From Amphirosellinia nigrospora (taxonomy: Eukaryota > Ascomycota > Sordariomycetes > Xylariales > Xylariaceae): 64,000 nucleotides of DNA. Location of the stretch: the NCBI GenBank assembly GCA_004123355.1, contig SCHM01000004.1, positions 6,599,017 to 6,663,016 on the forward strand. Direction: 5' to 3'. Below the pieces are notes generated by a model that worked only from the letters and a program-made list of their open reading frames with translations, did not search any database and was not told where the DNA came from. The position numbers were made by a program, and so were the translations under genes. Of the stretch, positions 48,601 through 61,981 are shown one piece after another. Each line of letters opens with the position of its first letter. Position 1 is the first letter of the stretch.

Positions 48601-51464
48601 CTTAGAGTTTTTTTATTGCTGTAAAAAATCTTTAGCTAGAACGAAAACGTACGTAAAAACGTATAAAGCTTTACTATTAATTTCGATAAAAGAACTTTTT
48701 TTTAGCTTTTATAGCTTTATGTTTATTTGTTTTTAAACGTTTTTATTAAAGGCGTACGGTTTAAATATAAATAGTATAATGTTTATTTAGCGCAAACGTT
48801 AGGATTTTTAGAACGTAATAACTAAATAATAAATATTTATAATTAATTATATATTAACTGATATAATTTAAAGCTGTTTATAAAAGTATTAAAAAATAAT
48901 AAATATATAATATTTTTTTATTAAAAGTTTGGACTAATGTTTTTTAGGAAAACTTTAATATTCGAGCTTTTTTTAGATAAAGGTTGTTTTAATAATAAGA
49001 AAAAACTAAGCTAAGCGGGTATTTATTTTGTAATAAATCTAGTAATAAATAGAATTTGCTACTAGATAGTTTTAAGTAAGGTTTATAGAACTATTAAAAA
49101 AATAATCGATATAAATAAAATATAGTAATTTGAATATATAGTTTTTTTAAATAAAAAACCGTTAGTTTTTAATTAATAGTTATTTATTTTTAAAAATTTT
49201 TTTTTTGGATACTTTTTAAAAGCTTTTTAATTTATAGAGGCTAGCTAACGTGTTATAAAATAATTTATAAGTTTAATATAAAGAACTATTTTATTATTTT
49301 TTTAAATTTTTAGCTTAGCGTGGTTATTTAATAAACGTTGATTTTTTTATATTTTATAAATTTAACCGTAGTAATTTTTAGGCGTAATGTTTTAAAAATT
49401 AGAATAATAATATAAATAGTTATTTTATAATATTTATAAATTATAAAGTTAGAAAGGAAAATAGGCGAATTGTTAAAAAATTAAGCAAATTATTTTAAAG
49501 TTGTTTGAATAAAAAGTTTATATAATGGTTTGTTAAAAGTATTTAAGTTCGTTTATAAGTTTAGTTATATTAAAAATATTTTTTTTATAATTTAAATAAT
49601 AATAGTTTATTAATATAATTAATAGTATTAAAAAATAGAAGTTTTAAATAGGAGCTAAGCTAAATTATTGTTTAGTTAAAAATATTTTTTTTAATTAAAA
49701 AGTAATAAAGGCTTATTATAAAGCAAAAAAAGAAAACTATTAGCGGATAGTTTTTTTTAACGTATTAATAGCAATAAGTAATAAAAAAACGTTATTAATA
49801 ATTTTAGAAGAAAGAAAACTTTTAATATAACTAATTAGGATTATTATAATAAATAATACGTAATATTGCTAATATTATTTAATTAAGCTTACGATTTAAA
49901 TATTATATATAAGTTAGGAAAAAAGGTAAATATATAGTAATAGGGAATAAGTTTAAACTAGTTTTTAATAGTTTAAATATATTTATTATTTTTAGCCGTA
50001 CTTAAGGAGCTAGTAAATATTTATTTGTTAGCTAATATTATATTAAAATTAAAAAATTATTAGTTAAAGCGCCGCGAAATATAATAAAATATTATTATTA
50101 AATATTTTATTTTTGGATAAATTTTTATTGATATTTTAAAAGTTTATAAAACGTTATAATTTATTAATAGATAAAGGTTTTTGTTTTGGGCGGTTAGGTT
50201 TTTTCGTTTATAATAAGATTTTAAAGGTTTAATATAATGTTTATTTTAATTTGTAAAACTAAAAAATAGTTTTATTAAGTTTAACTAGGTTAAAGTTTTT
50301 TTATATATTAGTTATTAGTGTGCGTTTGTGGTATGCGCTGGTAGTGTATAATAAGTGCTTGTTTATTAGGTGATAGGTGATAGGTGATGGATGTGTGGTT
50401 TGTGGTTTATAATAGGTGGTATATAGAATATTTATGTAGTTAAAATCGGAAAAAACGTTATATTTATTTTTTTTATTATTATTAATATTTTTATTATTTT
50501 TATTAATAAGTATAGTTTTAATACTATAGCTTTTTATAGATTGTTTTTTAGCGGCTTAAATAGTTTTTTATTTAAGCTAAATAATTAAAGCTAAACGATA
50601 AAACTAATAAGCTAATCGATATAGTATATTAATAGTTATACGGATAAGTTTATTTAAAATATAGTAAATTAAAAATAAATAATATATTTATAAAGGATTA
50701 AAAAAACCGGATTTAAATAATAGTATACGAATAGGGAAATATTAGTAATAATAAAAGTGTTTAATAGATTAAAGTATAAAGGAAAAAAAAAAAAAAGGAG
50801 AGAAAAAAAGGCCTAGTTTTAGGAGGATATATATTCGGGCGGGATAAAAAATTTATACGCGATTATTTTATACTTTTATTTAGTAAGAATTTTAAAATAA
50901 ACGCGCGTTTTTTTTTTAATGTTAGTAAGAGCTAGCAAAATGCTTATAAAGTGTTAGTAAAATGCCGGTAGTAAACTTGTACGTTTATGCGTATTTGCTA
51001 ATAAAATAAGTAATTGTTTAATAATATAGCATAAGAATTTTATATTAATTAGTATATTAACTTTAATTTATAAGCATTTTTAAGCAGCGAATTTATATTT
51101 AAGCAGCAAATTTATAAAAATATTTAAGTTAAATTTATAAGTATATATAAGTAAAAATAAGGTTAATTTATATAAATTTAAGGAGTTTATTTATATAAAT
51201 AGTTTAAAATAGTTGAATTATATATTTAAATATTTAATAGATTTAATAAATTTACGGAATTTATAATATAACTATTTATAAAGTATTTATATTTATATTT
51301 ATTTATAATATTATTATATTAAATAGTTAAAATATTAAAAAATTAGATAATTTTATTAGTAGTTAGGTAATAAATAGTATAGCAAAAGTAAGCAAAAAGT
51401 ATAGATTTAAAAAGGGATAGCTAATTTTTTAAAAATAGCGAAAATTTGTTATTATTATTATTAT

Positions 51465-51498
<34 letters not shown>

Positions 51499-53484
51499 TT
51501 GTTTTTTTTTTTTTTTTTTGTTATCGAAAATAAAAAAAGGCGCGAGCTAAGTATACGCTAAAGTTAATATAATATCGAGCTTAGCTTTTTTTAATTGCGG
51601 CTTTTTTATTTTAGGGGATTTTTTAGCAAAATATTTCTATTTATTAAATTATATATAATATTAGCTTATGCGCGTAAGTTTATATTACCGAAGTTAGAAT
51701 AGTGAGAAATAAATAAAATATATTATTTAAAGGTACTATATTAGTTTTAAAGCTTAGTATAAAATATTTATAAAATGTTTTTAAAATTATTATATAAAGG
51801 TATAATAATATTATGCGATTTATGTTTTAGGCTTTTATAAGCTATATTTAGTTTTATAAACTTTTATATATATAGCGTACGTTTTTTAAAGTTAATTATT
51901 CTTATAATTTATTTTTATATTAGTTAATTTATATATAAAAATTAATTAATTAAAGGGCGTTTAAAATATTAAATATTATTAAATAGTAATATATATATAT
52001 AAAATAATTAAATAAAAAATAGTATTTAAAAAGTAAAAATAGTATAAAAAAAAAAAATAGTATTTTAAGAATAAATAAATAAAAAAAGCGTTTAAGATAT
52101 ATAATAATATTAATATATTATTATATATAAAAAAAATTAAATAAATAAGCACTAAAAAAGTAAATAAATAGTAAAAAAGTTATATATACTTATAAAAGTA
52201 CTAGCTATATTAGCCCGACGTTTTACTATTTATATAATTTTTTAAATAATTATAAAACTAATAAAAACGGTCTTAAAAAACTAACGCCGGATTTTAGCTA
52301 ATAAAGCAACGTTTAAGATTATAACGGCGAAGTTTTAAAATCTGCTAAGTTTTATTATTATTAAAGTGTTTTTATATTTAAAACTATATATAAATTAATA
52401 GTATTATTTAGTTATTTAATTATTATTATTTATAATATAAAAATAATTAAAAATATAATAATAATTTAATTATTAGTTTTTTTATATAGTAATATAATTA
52501 AAAATTTAAAAATATTTTATTAAATTATTTTATAATATTTATACTATAGCTGCCGGCTATACGTTATAAATTAATATTAGGCTTTTTTTTATATTTAAAA
52601 AATTTATATTAAAAATTAATTATATTTAATAGTTTTTTTTATTATAAATAAATATAGCGTATTATTTATTAAGATTAAAATTATAGCTAATAATTTTATT
52701 TAACGTTAGTTAACTTAATTTTTTTTAATTTTTTCCGGAAAAAATGCTTTTAATATATTTTACGCGCTATATAAACATTTTATTCGTTTATAATAAAAAT
52801 ATTTTATCGTAAAAATTAATATTAGTTTTTTTAATATAACGTTTTATTATATACGGTTTGTTTATTTATATTATAAATATATAACATTTAAAAAATATTA
52901 CGTTTTAAGTTTGTTTATATTAAAAAAGCCGGCAAAAAATAAAAAAAAATTATATTTAATTAAACTACGTTTTATATTATTTTAAATATTTTAAAACTTA
53001 AATAAAGTTTATATTTATATATAAAAAAAATAAACTTAAGCTTTAGCTCGAGCTTAGGCTATAATAGCAGCAATAAGAACAGGTAAGCTAGGGATAACGT
53101 ACTAGTAGCGTTATTATTATTATTTAAATTATTATCCGAGTTAAGCTTTAAAGCTTTTTTTATAGCTTTTTTTTTAGCTTTTTTTTTTTTTCGGCTTTTT
53201 AGCGGCTTTTTTAGCAGCTTTTTCCGCTTTTCGCTATATATATATTTAACTATTATATTATATAAGCAGATTTATTTAAATAAAAATTTATACGATATAT
53301 TTCGTTTTTTACGGCTAAAATAAAAAATTAATCTATTAAAAAAAAATTAAAATATTAAAAAATATAGCGGTAATAAGGAATAAAAGCAAGAAATAAAAGC
53401 AAAAATAGGCGCAAAGTATAATAAAGAAAAATTTATTATATTATTTATTATAATATTCTAATTTAAAAAAATAATAGTAGTAGC

Positions 53485-53515
<31 letters not shown>

Positions 53516-53589
53516 TTAGCAATAGCGATAGCGATAATAATAGCGGCAAAATACTATAGTTTATACTAAAAAAAAAAATTCGGGGGAAT

Positions 53590-54050
53590 TTATATTAAAT
53601 AGCTATTAAATATTAAACTAGTTTAAAACGTTTAAATTATTAAACGTTAATATTTATTAATTATTTATTTATACGTATTAAATATTAATATATAAATAAA
53701 TTATTAATTAATAAATTATTAACGTTAATATATAAATAAATCGTTAATTAACACGACTTTAATATTAGTTTAACGTTTAAATTTAAATAAACTATTAATT
53801 AATAAAGCTTTAACGTTAGTTTAACGTTTAAAAATTAGCAAACTATTAATTAACGCTACTAACTGCTAATAAATAGTTTATAAACGTTAGCGTTAATTAA
53901 ATATTAATTAAACGTTAAAAAAATCTTAAGCGTTAAAAATTTTTAAACGTTAAAACCTAATAAACTATTTAAATATATTAACGTTAATAATTTTAAACGC
54001 TTAAATAAATAAACTATCTATTAACTATTAAAAATAAGCCAACTATTAAT
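53590..54050. repeat. Right-border GTTTAACGTT/AACGTTAA-rich subrepeat
   Basis: This stretch is rich in AACGTTAA, TTAATTAACG and GTTTAACGTT words and resembles the left-border stretch. It ends near AACAGTTTAGTGG at about 54,053-54,064, where normal composition resumes. Confidence 0.5.
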
Positions 54051-54082
54051 CAACAGTTTAGTGGACCCAGCATATCTTAGTA

Positions 54083-54118
54083 CGGTAGTTAGGTAGGCAG
54101 GTAGGCAGGCAGGCAATA
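54083..54118. repeat. Tetranucleotide (AGGY) microsatellite at block edge
   Basis: Tandem GTAG/GCAG-type units lie immediately after the A+T-rich block ends. It is a simple-sequence tract with no evident function. Confidence 0.6.
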
Positions 54119-54268
54119 AACACTGGCTGTTGCGCGAAGACTTCCACAATACCGTCGAGGACGCTATGTAATTATACACTAGAGTCTTTTATCTAAGTGC
54201 CTATCTACGTACCTGACAGTACGTATGAATGTCATGGGGCGTTCGACATACGCCTATAGACTAGGTAT

Positions 54269-55224
54269 CTACATAGTATGTCTCTTCACCGCGCCGTCGT
54301 AAATGCGCAAGAATGTGACGTCGGAAATACCTTCAAGCTCGAACTTGCCAAGGTTTTCAGTATCCAGCTGCTGAGGATCCACAACTCCGAGCTTACGAAC
54401 AGATGCTTTCACTTTCGGATTGAACAAGACCGAGTCGTCCTTGGGCTTAGACCGCCCGAGGAAGTTCTCTAGTCTGCTCCTGATGTCGGCCTTGAGGTCA
54501 ATTTTGACGTCGCATTTAAAGGGCATCTCGTCCCTCCTCTTCAGCAAAATGCCAGCTCGAAGTGCAACTGGGATCCCGGTTTGGAACTTGTCGTTCTCCT
54601 TCAAAATCCAGTTGACTTGATTGTCGCCGCCAAATTCGAATCCTCTTCGGTAAGTGTTCCCGATGACGGTTGTATATGATTCGACCTCTCGCGTGGTGTC
54701 TTCTCCCACTTTAACGAGCTGGACAGTTCGACCATCGGTGCCCCCGTGACCCCAGCTGTTCCCGAGATACCTTTTGTGATGGATTCAGATTGCGACTTTT
54801 CAACTAGAGAATACACGTCGTTGAAAGAAATGTCGTAAACTTCAGGTCGAGAGTAAGGGTCCTCTTCGTCATTCCCGGTAAAGTTGACGGTGATGTCGGC
54901 CCTGGCAATGCGACGTGATATATTCCTGACGTCGAAGCGGAAGAACAATATGATAAGTGTCATGTATTCATCGCTGGCCTCGGAGAACTTGCCGTGAACA
55001 ATGTCGGTCATGTTGCACTTAACGCCAATGGCGCCCTTTCGTTGAGTTATATCATCTCTGTGCCACTGGTGGTCGGGACGTGGATCATTCTTGGTGCGAA
55101 AACCACTTCCTCGGCCGCCTTGGATATCTAGTTCAATATCAAAGGCGGCCTCGTCTTCCTCAGGACCTTGCTTAACATCCAGAGTACTAGTGTATGTATC
55201 CATTTCATCAGCTTCAGAAGTCAT
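54269..55224 (-). CDS. Conserved-looking protein of unknown function
   Basis: I do not recognise this protein. It starts at 55,224 (MTSEADEMDTYTSTLDVKQG) and ends at 54,269. The frame changes once near 54,697, and one missing base restores a 318-residue frame. The sequence is acidic at the N-terminus. It then alternates charged and beta-like stretches (for example ISRRIARADITVNFTGNDEE and GRSKPKDDSVLFNPKVKASV) with no signal peptide or membrane segment. It resembles uncharacterised fungal proteins predicted to be beta-rich, but I claim no function. It shares a 350-bp divergent promoter with the STAND-ankyrin gene, so the two might be expressed together. Confidence 0.7.
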
Positions 55225-55574
55225 CGATAAGAAGGTGGTTTGTTAGTAAAGATGATGTTCGCCAAGTCACTGGAAAATAGTGGTCGATATAAATAGAGGT
55301 CGATATAAACAGAGGCTAAATCTATCGTCTTTGAGATCAGGCCGTCGATCTTTGGGCCTAACTTTCGTGCTAGTTCGGAAACACTAATGACCCTGTAGGA
55401 GCGTCGCTAACCCTTGCCAGTCTACTCTTGACTGGCTGACTTGGCCTAGCGCTAGGGAGGATCTCATCCGCGAAACTGACCGGCTTTTTCCGGGCAGTCA
55501 TTGGTTCCTCCTAGGTACAATGCAAGACCTTTTACCCCTGCATCGTCCCCCGCGCAAGACCATCTTGACCGAGC
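55225..55574. promoter_or_regulatory. Divergent promoter of unknown protein and STAND gene
   Basis: 350 bp between two divergent start codons. It contains a short direct repeat, GGTCGATATAAA at about 55,281-55,292 and AGGTCGATATAAAC at about 55,296-55,309, with TATAAA-like elements. No other motif is clear. Confidence 0.4.
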
Positions 55575-58500
55575 ATGGAGGGGTCGAATCATTCAATCGA
55601 AGACTTCGACGACTATGAGTCCGAGCCATCGGGGTCGTCTTCCTCCATCGAAGACGCGAAAGGCGTCTCCGGTGGCTCTGCACTAGATAAAAACGAAGAG
55701 GTAGAGGACAACTTCAGTGCCGGTGCTCTACCAGCCTCAGACGCCGTCGGTGGAGATGATCGTAGTCCAGAATTCAAGTTAAGACAGTATCTAATTGACG
55801 ATGTTGCGGACTACGAGTGAGTGTTCAATTCCCAGCCAGAAAAACCTCCTGCTAAGCTCTCAATCAGCGTGGTACTCATTCATGGAATACGCGATTCCTA
55901 CAAGACTGTCTGGATTCACGAAAACACATGTAATTGGGTTAAGAGCCATATGCTGCATGATAAAAAAGCCAATTTGTTAGAATTTCGATACGATATCAGC
56001 GATACGGCGCCTATGTATTCCGAGGGCATAGAGACCGAAGCCACTAGATTACTTGATGAACTCATGGAAATCAGTAAAAATCGGCGAGTGAGACCACCTT
56101 GAGATTTTTGCTATTCTGAAAGCCACTGATTCCAGGATAGATCCGCCCTCTCATTTTCATGACGCGCGACCTAGGTGGCAAATCGCTCAAATTGTTAGTC
56201 GGCCTCGGTTGCTGCATTAGTATTTGCTAACAGTCTCTGGAGGCCGTGTTAATGGCATCCAGACAGGCGAGTCCATATGACAATATAGCTCGGTCACAAA
56301 TCTTATGGTAGGAGGTAATCCCGTATCTCATCACAGTCGAGCTACTTATATTCTGGGCACAACAGATTTTCTACAATTGTCCTCAACGAAGTAGCAGCCT
56401 TTAGAGGTTCATGACACCATGATAAAACTACTCAACATTACTGGGTATCCTGGTCTCACAGCATTGTCTACAAAGGCTAAAAGACTAGCCGAACAAGTCA
56501 CCATGGTCAATCATGATTCTATCGATGCAATGCTATGGCTGCATATCCCTATCGTCAATATCATTTCTTTACCAACATCCAAAGAGAGTGACAGTTGTGC
56601 CTCATCGCAAGATGGTGTCACACGATGCGATATTTCACCATATTACCTAAGTAAGAACTCTGCAATGGTACAGCAACCGCTGGAGAGGCCTTACTTCACG
56701 AATCTAACGCACCTTGAACTGGCCCAATACAAGAATGAGGTCCCAGCTATAACATCGATAATCAAAGCTATAGAGGAATATTTCCCCAAAAGTAGCTGCC
56801 TGTATTATTATACCCACGGTATCGCCGGCACGCCAACATGGAGATATATATTATCAGAGTGCCCACCGATCCGGTCACCGCTTATTCAAACATCCTCGAG
56901 GAACCAACTGACGATGAATTCTGGTCCTGGTTCACGGAGCAGAAGGAATATCAGTTTTGGTTTGACCAGCAGGACGTGGGCACTCAGATTTTGCACGTTT
57001 ACGGCTCTTCGTTGGTAGATGTATGGTCCGATAAGATTTATCACGGACTGGACATGTCTAGGTCATGGCAGGATACAACGGTTCATTTTAGATTTGACCG
57101 AAACGATATCCGGTTCGACAACGTACACGGGATGATATCTTACCTAGTGACGCAATTATATCGTCGGCTCGTGTTTATAGGGCAAGTAAACCCCGCTGAT
57201 ACATTCGCGTCGTTCCTTGATAACTCTCGTGGTTGCTCCACGGCCGACCTATTCCAATGGCTTCTAATATTGCATCATAACTACCATGCGGCCCCAATAA
57301 TCTACATGATTAGTTGTATTGACGAATGCAAAGACGACATCATCACATACCTGCATCGTATTCAGGATTTCGGACAACATACCGAACAAGGGTTAAGAAT
57401 ACTCGTTACAAGTACCACAAAAGACCTACCTATGGGTGGGCTAGAAGGCTACCCAAGTATCAATTCAGACCGCTTCGTGGCTGATCAGCAACACTCTCCT
57501 AACCGACAGCGTCGTCAAAACCGGCGCTTAATTGAAGAGCTGTCGGCGTTAGATAGTGAAACGCGAACATTGGTCAATCAGATGATAGATTCTTGCGGAT
57601 CAGATTCTCAATTAAGTGGAACATTACTGGCGTGGCTCATCTCAGTTCAGAGGTCACATGGGCTTGGACTGAAAGTCATCAACATACTTAAGAACCTTTC
57701 GACCTCACCGTCACTAGAGTCGACATATGCGGCCATCCGAGCTTCACTGCCCGGAAGCCTACAAGAAATAGAAAAGGAGGTCTACATCATAGTGAAAACT
57801 GCTCTTCATCCGCTCTCAATCGATCAAATCGCTTGGATATTGATATTGGATGATTCCGGACAATACTTAGCGGATACCGTCAAAAGACAGCAGGATATTA
57901 CGGTCAAGATACGGCAGCTTCTCCCAGGGTTATATGAGCTCAAACATGGCGAAGTTCATTTGTGCCATGACTACTGGAGATCTAGAGACTGTGACGCTAC
58001 CCAGGACGAGGCATCACGTCACACAATGATGGCTAAGCGCTGTCTTGGTTATCTATCGATCCCTCAGATTCAGGAGGATATAGCAAGCCTACGCAACGTG
58101 GACTCGGACAAGTTGTATCCGGTCTATTTTGGAAATAACCTGACTGCATATTCGGTGAAGTTCTTATCCCATCACTACAAACTTGCAGGTAAAGAGAGAC
58201 CCAAGCAAGAGCTCTTCGAGTTCTTCACAAATGAGAAGACCCGGATGACTTGGTATAACGTCCATATCAGGCTTACCAGCTACGTAAGGCGTCCGCTCTA
58301 CAGCCAGTCTCTGCCAGGCCTGCCGGTCGTGGCGCAAACAGGTCTCACTGATCTCACCGCAATGTTCATAGAGACTGAGAAGAATGAAGAGAATTTTCAA
58401 CTCGACGGTGGCATTGCGCTAATAGAAGCAGCACGGTACGGGCTAAAGGAAGTAGTTGACCAACTACTTGAAGCTGTTGATGCGAAAGCCGAAGTCTTAA

Positions 58501-61244
58501 AAGATGCGATCTCATCCGCTGCGTCTTATGGAAGCGTGGAGCCACTTTTCACGTTGGTAAGGCATTGTGCTGCTATAAAAGACTTTGAATGGCCTGATGA
58601 TATCCTTCATCGTACTTCGTGGCTAGGATTAACTTCTGTGGTTGAGAAGCTGCTCGAGGCTGGAGTCACGCCCAACCTAGCTAAAGAGTTAGAGAACTAC
58701 CGAGGATATTTGCCTTTCCAGCTTTGCATGCCGGGGAGGAATCAAGACACCGCCAAACTACTTGTGCAGACAGGCAGAGCAGACGTCAACGCCAAATATT
58801 CTGTTGAAAAGTCTGCTCTTGTTACGGCTGCAAGGTATTCCAATCTGGATATTTTACCTCTTGTATTCCAGCGCGATGAGGCTGAAAACAGCGACGACCT
58901 TCACACGGCCTTGTTCTATGCGTGCTATGCTAGTGCTTTTACCGCAGCCCGAGAATTGCTGAAAAAGATTCCACCGACAGATTGGGAATCAGCATCCGAA
59001 AAACGAATGATGCCACTGACCATGACAGCTAGCTATGGATATTTTAAGTGTGTTGAGGCCCTCGTAACCCATGGCGTCAACGCTAATCTCTCAAATGGCG
59101 AAACGTTGCCGCTGCTATCTGCTGTGCAATCACGACGACTGAAAGTGGCTCGCCTTCTACTAGCTCACGGAGCAAACCCCGACATAACAACAAAGCAGTT
59201 CAAACTACCTCTACTTGCCGCCGTGGATAATGACGATGTCGCGATGGTCAAGCTCCTCGTAGAAATGGGGGCCGACGTTGAAATAGAAGACCAAACCGAC
59301 GTAACAATGAAGACTGCACTGTCCAGCGCCGCCAGCTTCCCGAGTAAAGATATGTTGGATTACTTACTTCATGCGGGGGCTAATGTAAACCATATCGCGG
59401 CGGGATCGCGTTCGCCCCTTTTCGCTGCCGCATGGCACGGGCGGGCAGACAATGTGAAGATGCTGTTGGAACATGGAGCTGACATCAACACTGCGGTGTC
59501 GAATCCTGTCAACTGGGCGCCAATTAATGCTGCTTATGACAATACTCCCCTACTGAAAGTCCTAATCGAGGGCGGGGCCGACATCAACCATCTCTCGAGG
59601 GATGGCGCGGTACTTTTTCAAGCTGCGCGTTGGGGATTTGAGGCTACGGTGGAATTGCTGTTAGAGTATCGAAAAGATCTCGATCTGGACAAGGAGCTTA
59701 TAGACGAAGAAGACGGAGAATACAGCGGGATGAGCCCGTTGTGTGTAGCTTGCAGGTATAACCGCGTAGGCATCATGCGCCTCTTGCTCGAAGCAGGTGC
59801 GGACGCCCAGCACCAGACACGACACGGCCAATTCCCTCTAGAACTCTGCATGGAGTTTGCTCCCCAAGAACTACCCGATCAGGCATTACACCAGCTACTG
59901 GAATATCACCCAAGGATAAATCTGAGTCAAAGAGACAACGACGGCAACACTGCCTTGCACAAGATCAATGCTTCGACGCCTCTTGCCAATGTCAAACTTT
60001 TGGCGAACGCGGGCGCAGATTTGAGCAGTGTGAACAATAAAGGTTATACAGCTTTGATGATCGCCCTCGAGGTTGGCAATGTCGAAGTCTCCCGATACCT
60101 CTTCGGCAAAACAGCCGGCCCCCTGGACACAGAAAGTGCTGGCTCCGGCTTGCTTCACCGAGCGGTCATCGGCCCAAATTTAGAGTTAATAAAAATGATC
60201 ATAGAAGCAGGCGCAGACGTCAATGAGGCTGATCCACGGACTGGCGAAACGCCGCTGTATACTCATCTCACCATCGAGTCCCCGAGCATCCTTGTCGTCC
60301 GGTACCTGGTTGAAACGTGCAAAGCCAACATCAACCTAGCAAGTGGTGACCTCAAATATCCTATTATACAAGCGTGCAAGAATGCCGACCTGGAAATCAT
60401 CCGCTGCCTCGTGGAAGCCGGGGCCGACGTCAACATCAAGGATCACGTAGGACGAAGTCCCATTCATCTCTTCTTTTACGGCGGTTACAACGACATCGAC
60501 ATCCTCGTGAGCCACGGCGCGGATCTCGATGCCAGGGACAAATTGGGTCGGACAGCAGTCCACTATGCTGCTGCAATTGGCGATGAAAAGGATGTTGAAG
60601 AGCTTCTGAAGTTATCGAACATTGACGTTAATGCGAGGGATGACGATGGCTGGACACCGATTATGTGGGCGTCCCTGCAACGAAAGACGTGGAACTTGGA
60701 TTATGTCGCCGATGTCCTTTTGGCTCGGGGCGCAGATATATGGGTTCGGGGGAAAGTAGAAGATGAGGAGTGGTCACCTCTGAAGCTCGCGAGATTCCAC
60801 GGTGGTTATGGAAGCTGGGTACTGGAGAAGCTAGAACCGGCTGATAAAAGTAAACCCAGGTTCCCTGAAGAAGAGGATTACCAGGAGTACTGGGATGAGG
60901 AGTTTCATCAGTCTCAACGAGGATTTGAATGGAGCGACATGTGATAGTTGCTTCTGCGTAAGTCCTCCTTCCCGCGCGGCATATTCTCTTTCCGCATTAT
61001 GATGTGCTATTCTGACAGAGAGATTCAGAGATGCTTCGGCATACGCTGGAGATGCAAAGAAGAGCACGCTGGGGGGTTCGATCTATGTTTTCGATGTTAC
61101 CCGCATAGAAACATAATTCATCCTGGTCATGAACATTTTAATCCCTTGGGAGAGAGGTTTAAGCCCGAGGGCGAAAACACAGAGCCTAGCGAAGGACATG
61201 TGAGCGAGGATGAGGTATCAAGCGAAGGGTCTCAATCAGAATAG
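55575..61244 (+). CDS. STAND-type protein: hydrolase-like N-terminus, ankyrin repeats, ZZ finger
   Basis: A fungal NLR-like protein, probably in self/non-self or stress signalling. The N-terminus is acidic. An alpha/beta-hydrolase-like part follows (SVVLIHGIRDSYKTVW and RPLIFMTRDLGG), in which the usual nucleophile serine is replaced by Asp, as often seen in fungal STAND proteins. Introns at 55,817-55,867 and 56,088-56,140 fit well. The reading frame between about 56,190 and 56,838 is not continuous, through further introns or indels. From 56,838 to 60,944 a 1,368-codon frame runs unbroken through a NACHT-like region (FWFDQQDVGTQILHVYG) into about 18-20 ankyrin repeats (for example VKMLLEHGADINTA). 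A Cys-rich ZZ-type finger (CDSC...RWRC...DLCFRC) lies just downstream in another frame, via an intron at 60,958-61,022. It is probably the C-terminus of the same protein. Confidence 0.75.
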
Positions 61245-61981
61245 CGTCATCTAGCTTAAGCCAATAATGTCATATAAACAGATCAGATCTTGCCATCATC
61301 TGGAAGTCTTTATTCAGATAATGTGGCCAGGTATTAGAACACTTACGAGCGACGCTACAGAGGTAAGGAAAGGGTTATTTTGAGAGTTAACGGAGCGCAA
61401 ATAAACCCGAATGGGAGGGCTACAGGAAAGTTATTCGCTTACTAACTACGCAGACACAACGTTTGAATAATGAGAACCACCTACTAGATGCGCACTATCA
61501 TCTCTTTCAAAAATTTCTCCTTGTTATCTACGTTAGATTCTATCTCAATATTTCGAGTATTAATCCTTACATTGTAACATTATCGTTTCACTTCATTGCA
61601 TTTTTAGCACATATGAAGGCCATAGTATGTATATTTTAACACGTGGCGTTTTTGTTAGACCCCAAAAGCCCTGCACTGTATTTTTAGTCGCCAAGAGGAG
61701 GAACAATCTGCATATTCTGGCTGAACGAATGGCAGGTGAGGGTGTATTGTTGCGCTGGGTTACCTTCGTATATGATCGTTGCATAAGCAGCTGCACCGGG
61801 TTGGTGCATCGGTGTCCCCTTTCTCTGAGGGGCATTGGATGCGCCGATGGGTTAAGAAATGGGCTGCATAGAATATATTTGATTATGATAACTTAGTGTT
61901 AAGCAACAGTGAACACTGTTAGGTAGCATGTGTTGTGTGATAGCTAATCCATACGCGGCTCATCTTACGGAAGTCTTCCAC
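61245..61981. other. Intergenic region, nothing recognised
   Basis: About 0.74 kb between the STAND gene and the sulfotransferase-like gene. An open frame at 61,627-61,896 shows no family features and I do not call it. This stretch should hold the converging 3' ends of the two genes. Confidence 0.5.

Larger units (their letters stand above)
45240..54060. repeat. A+T-rich, RIP-like degenerate repeat block
   Basis: About 8.8 kb with extreme A+T and no open frame worth calling on either strand. CpA and TpG look strongly depleted while TpA dominates, the classic product of repeat-induced point mutation of a transposon copy in ascomycetes. No transposase or polymerase motif is recognisable. Simple repeats occur inside: TTATT-like at 46,600-46,670, a long poly-T at 51,465-51,520, and AAT at 53,485-53,515. 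The sharp edges against normal sequence at both ends suggest an inserted element or nested elements. Confidence 0.8.

Noticed and set aside
45240-54060. Possible genes or a centromere core in the A+T block
   Set aside because: No usable open frames on either strand. A centromere cannot be supported from one 8.8-kb block beside active-looking genes.
55817-55867. In-frame TGA (55,818-55,820) near the start of the STAND gene, at first read as a nonsense mutation
   Set aside because: A 51-bp intron with a perfect GTGAGT donor, a CTAAG-type branch site and an ATCAG acceptor removes it in phase and joins DY to DVVLIHG.
61075-61095. GGTTCGATC resembling a tRNA T-arm
   Set aside because: It lies inside the ZZ-finger coding region and no cloverleaf can be folded around it.
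61593-61896. Overlapping open frames on both strands after the STAND gene
   Set aside because: Low-complexity chance frames without start context or family features.
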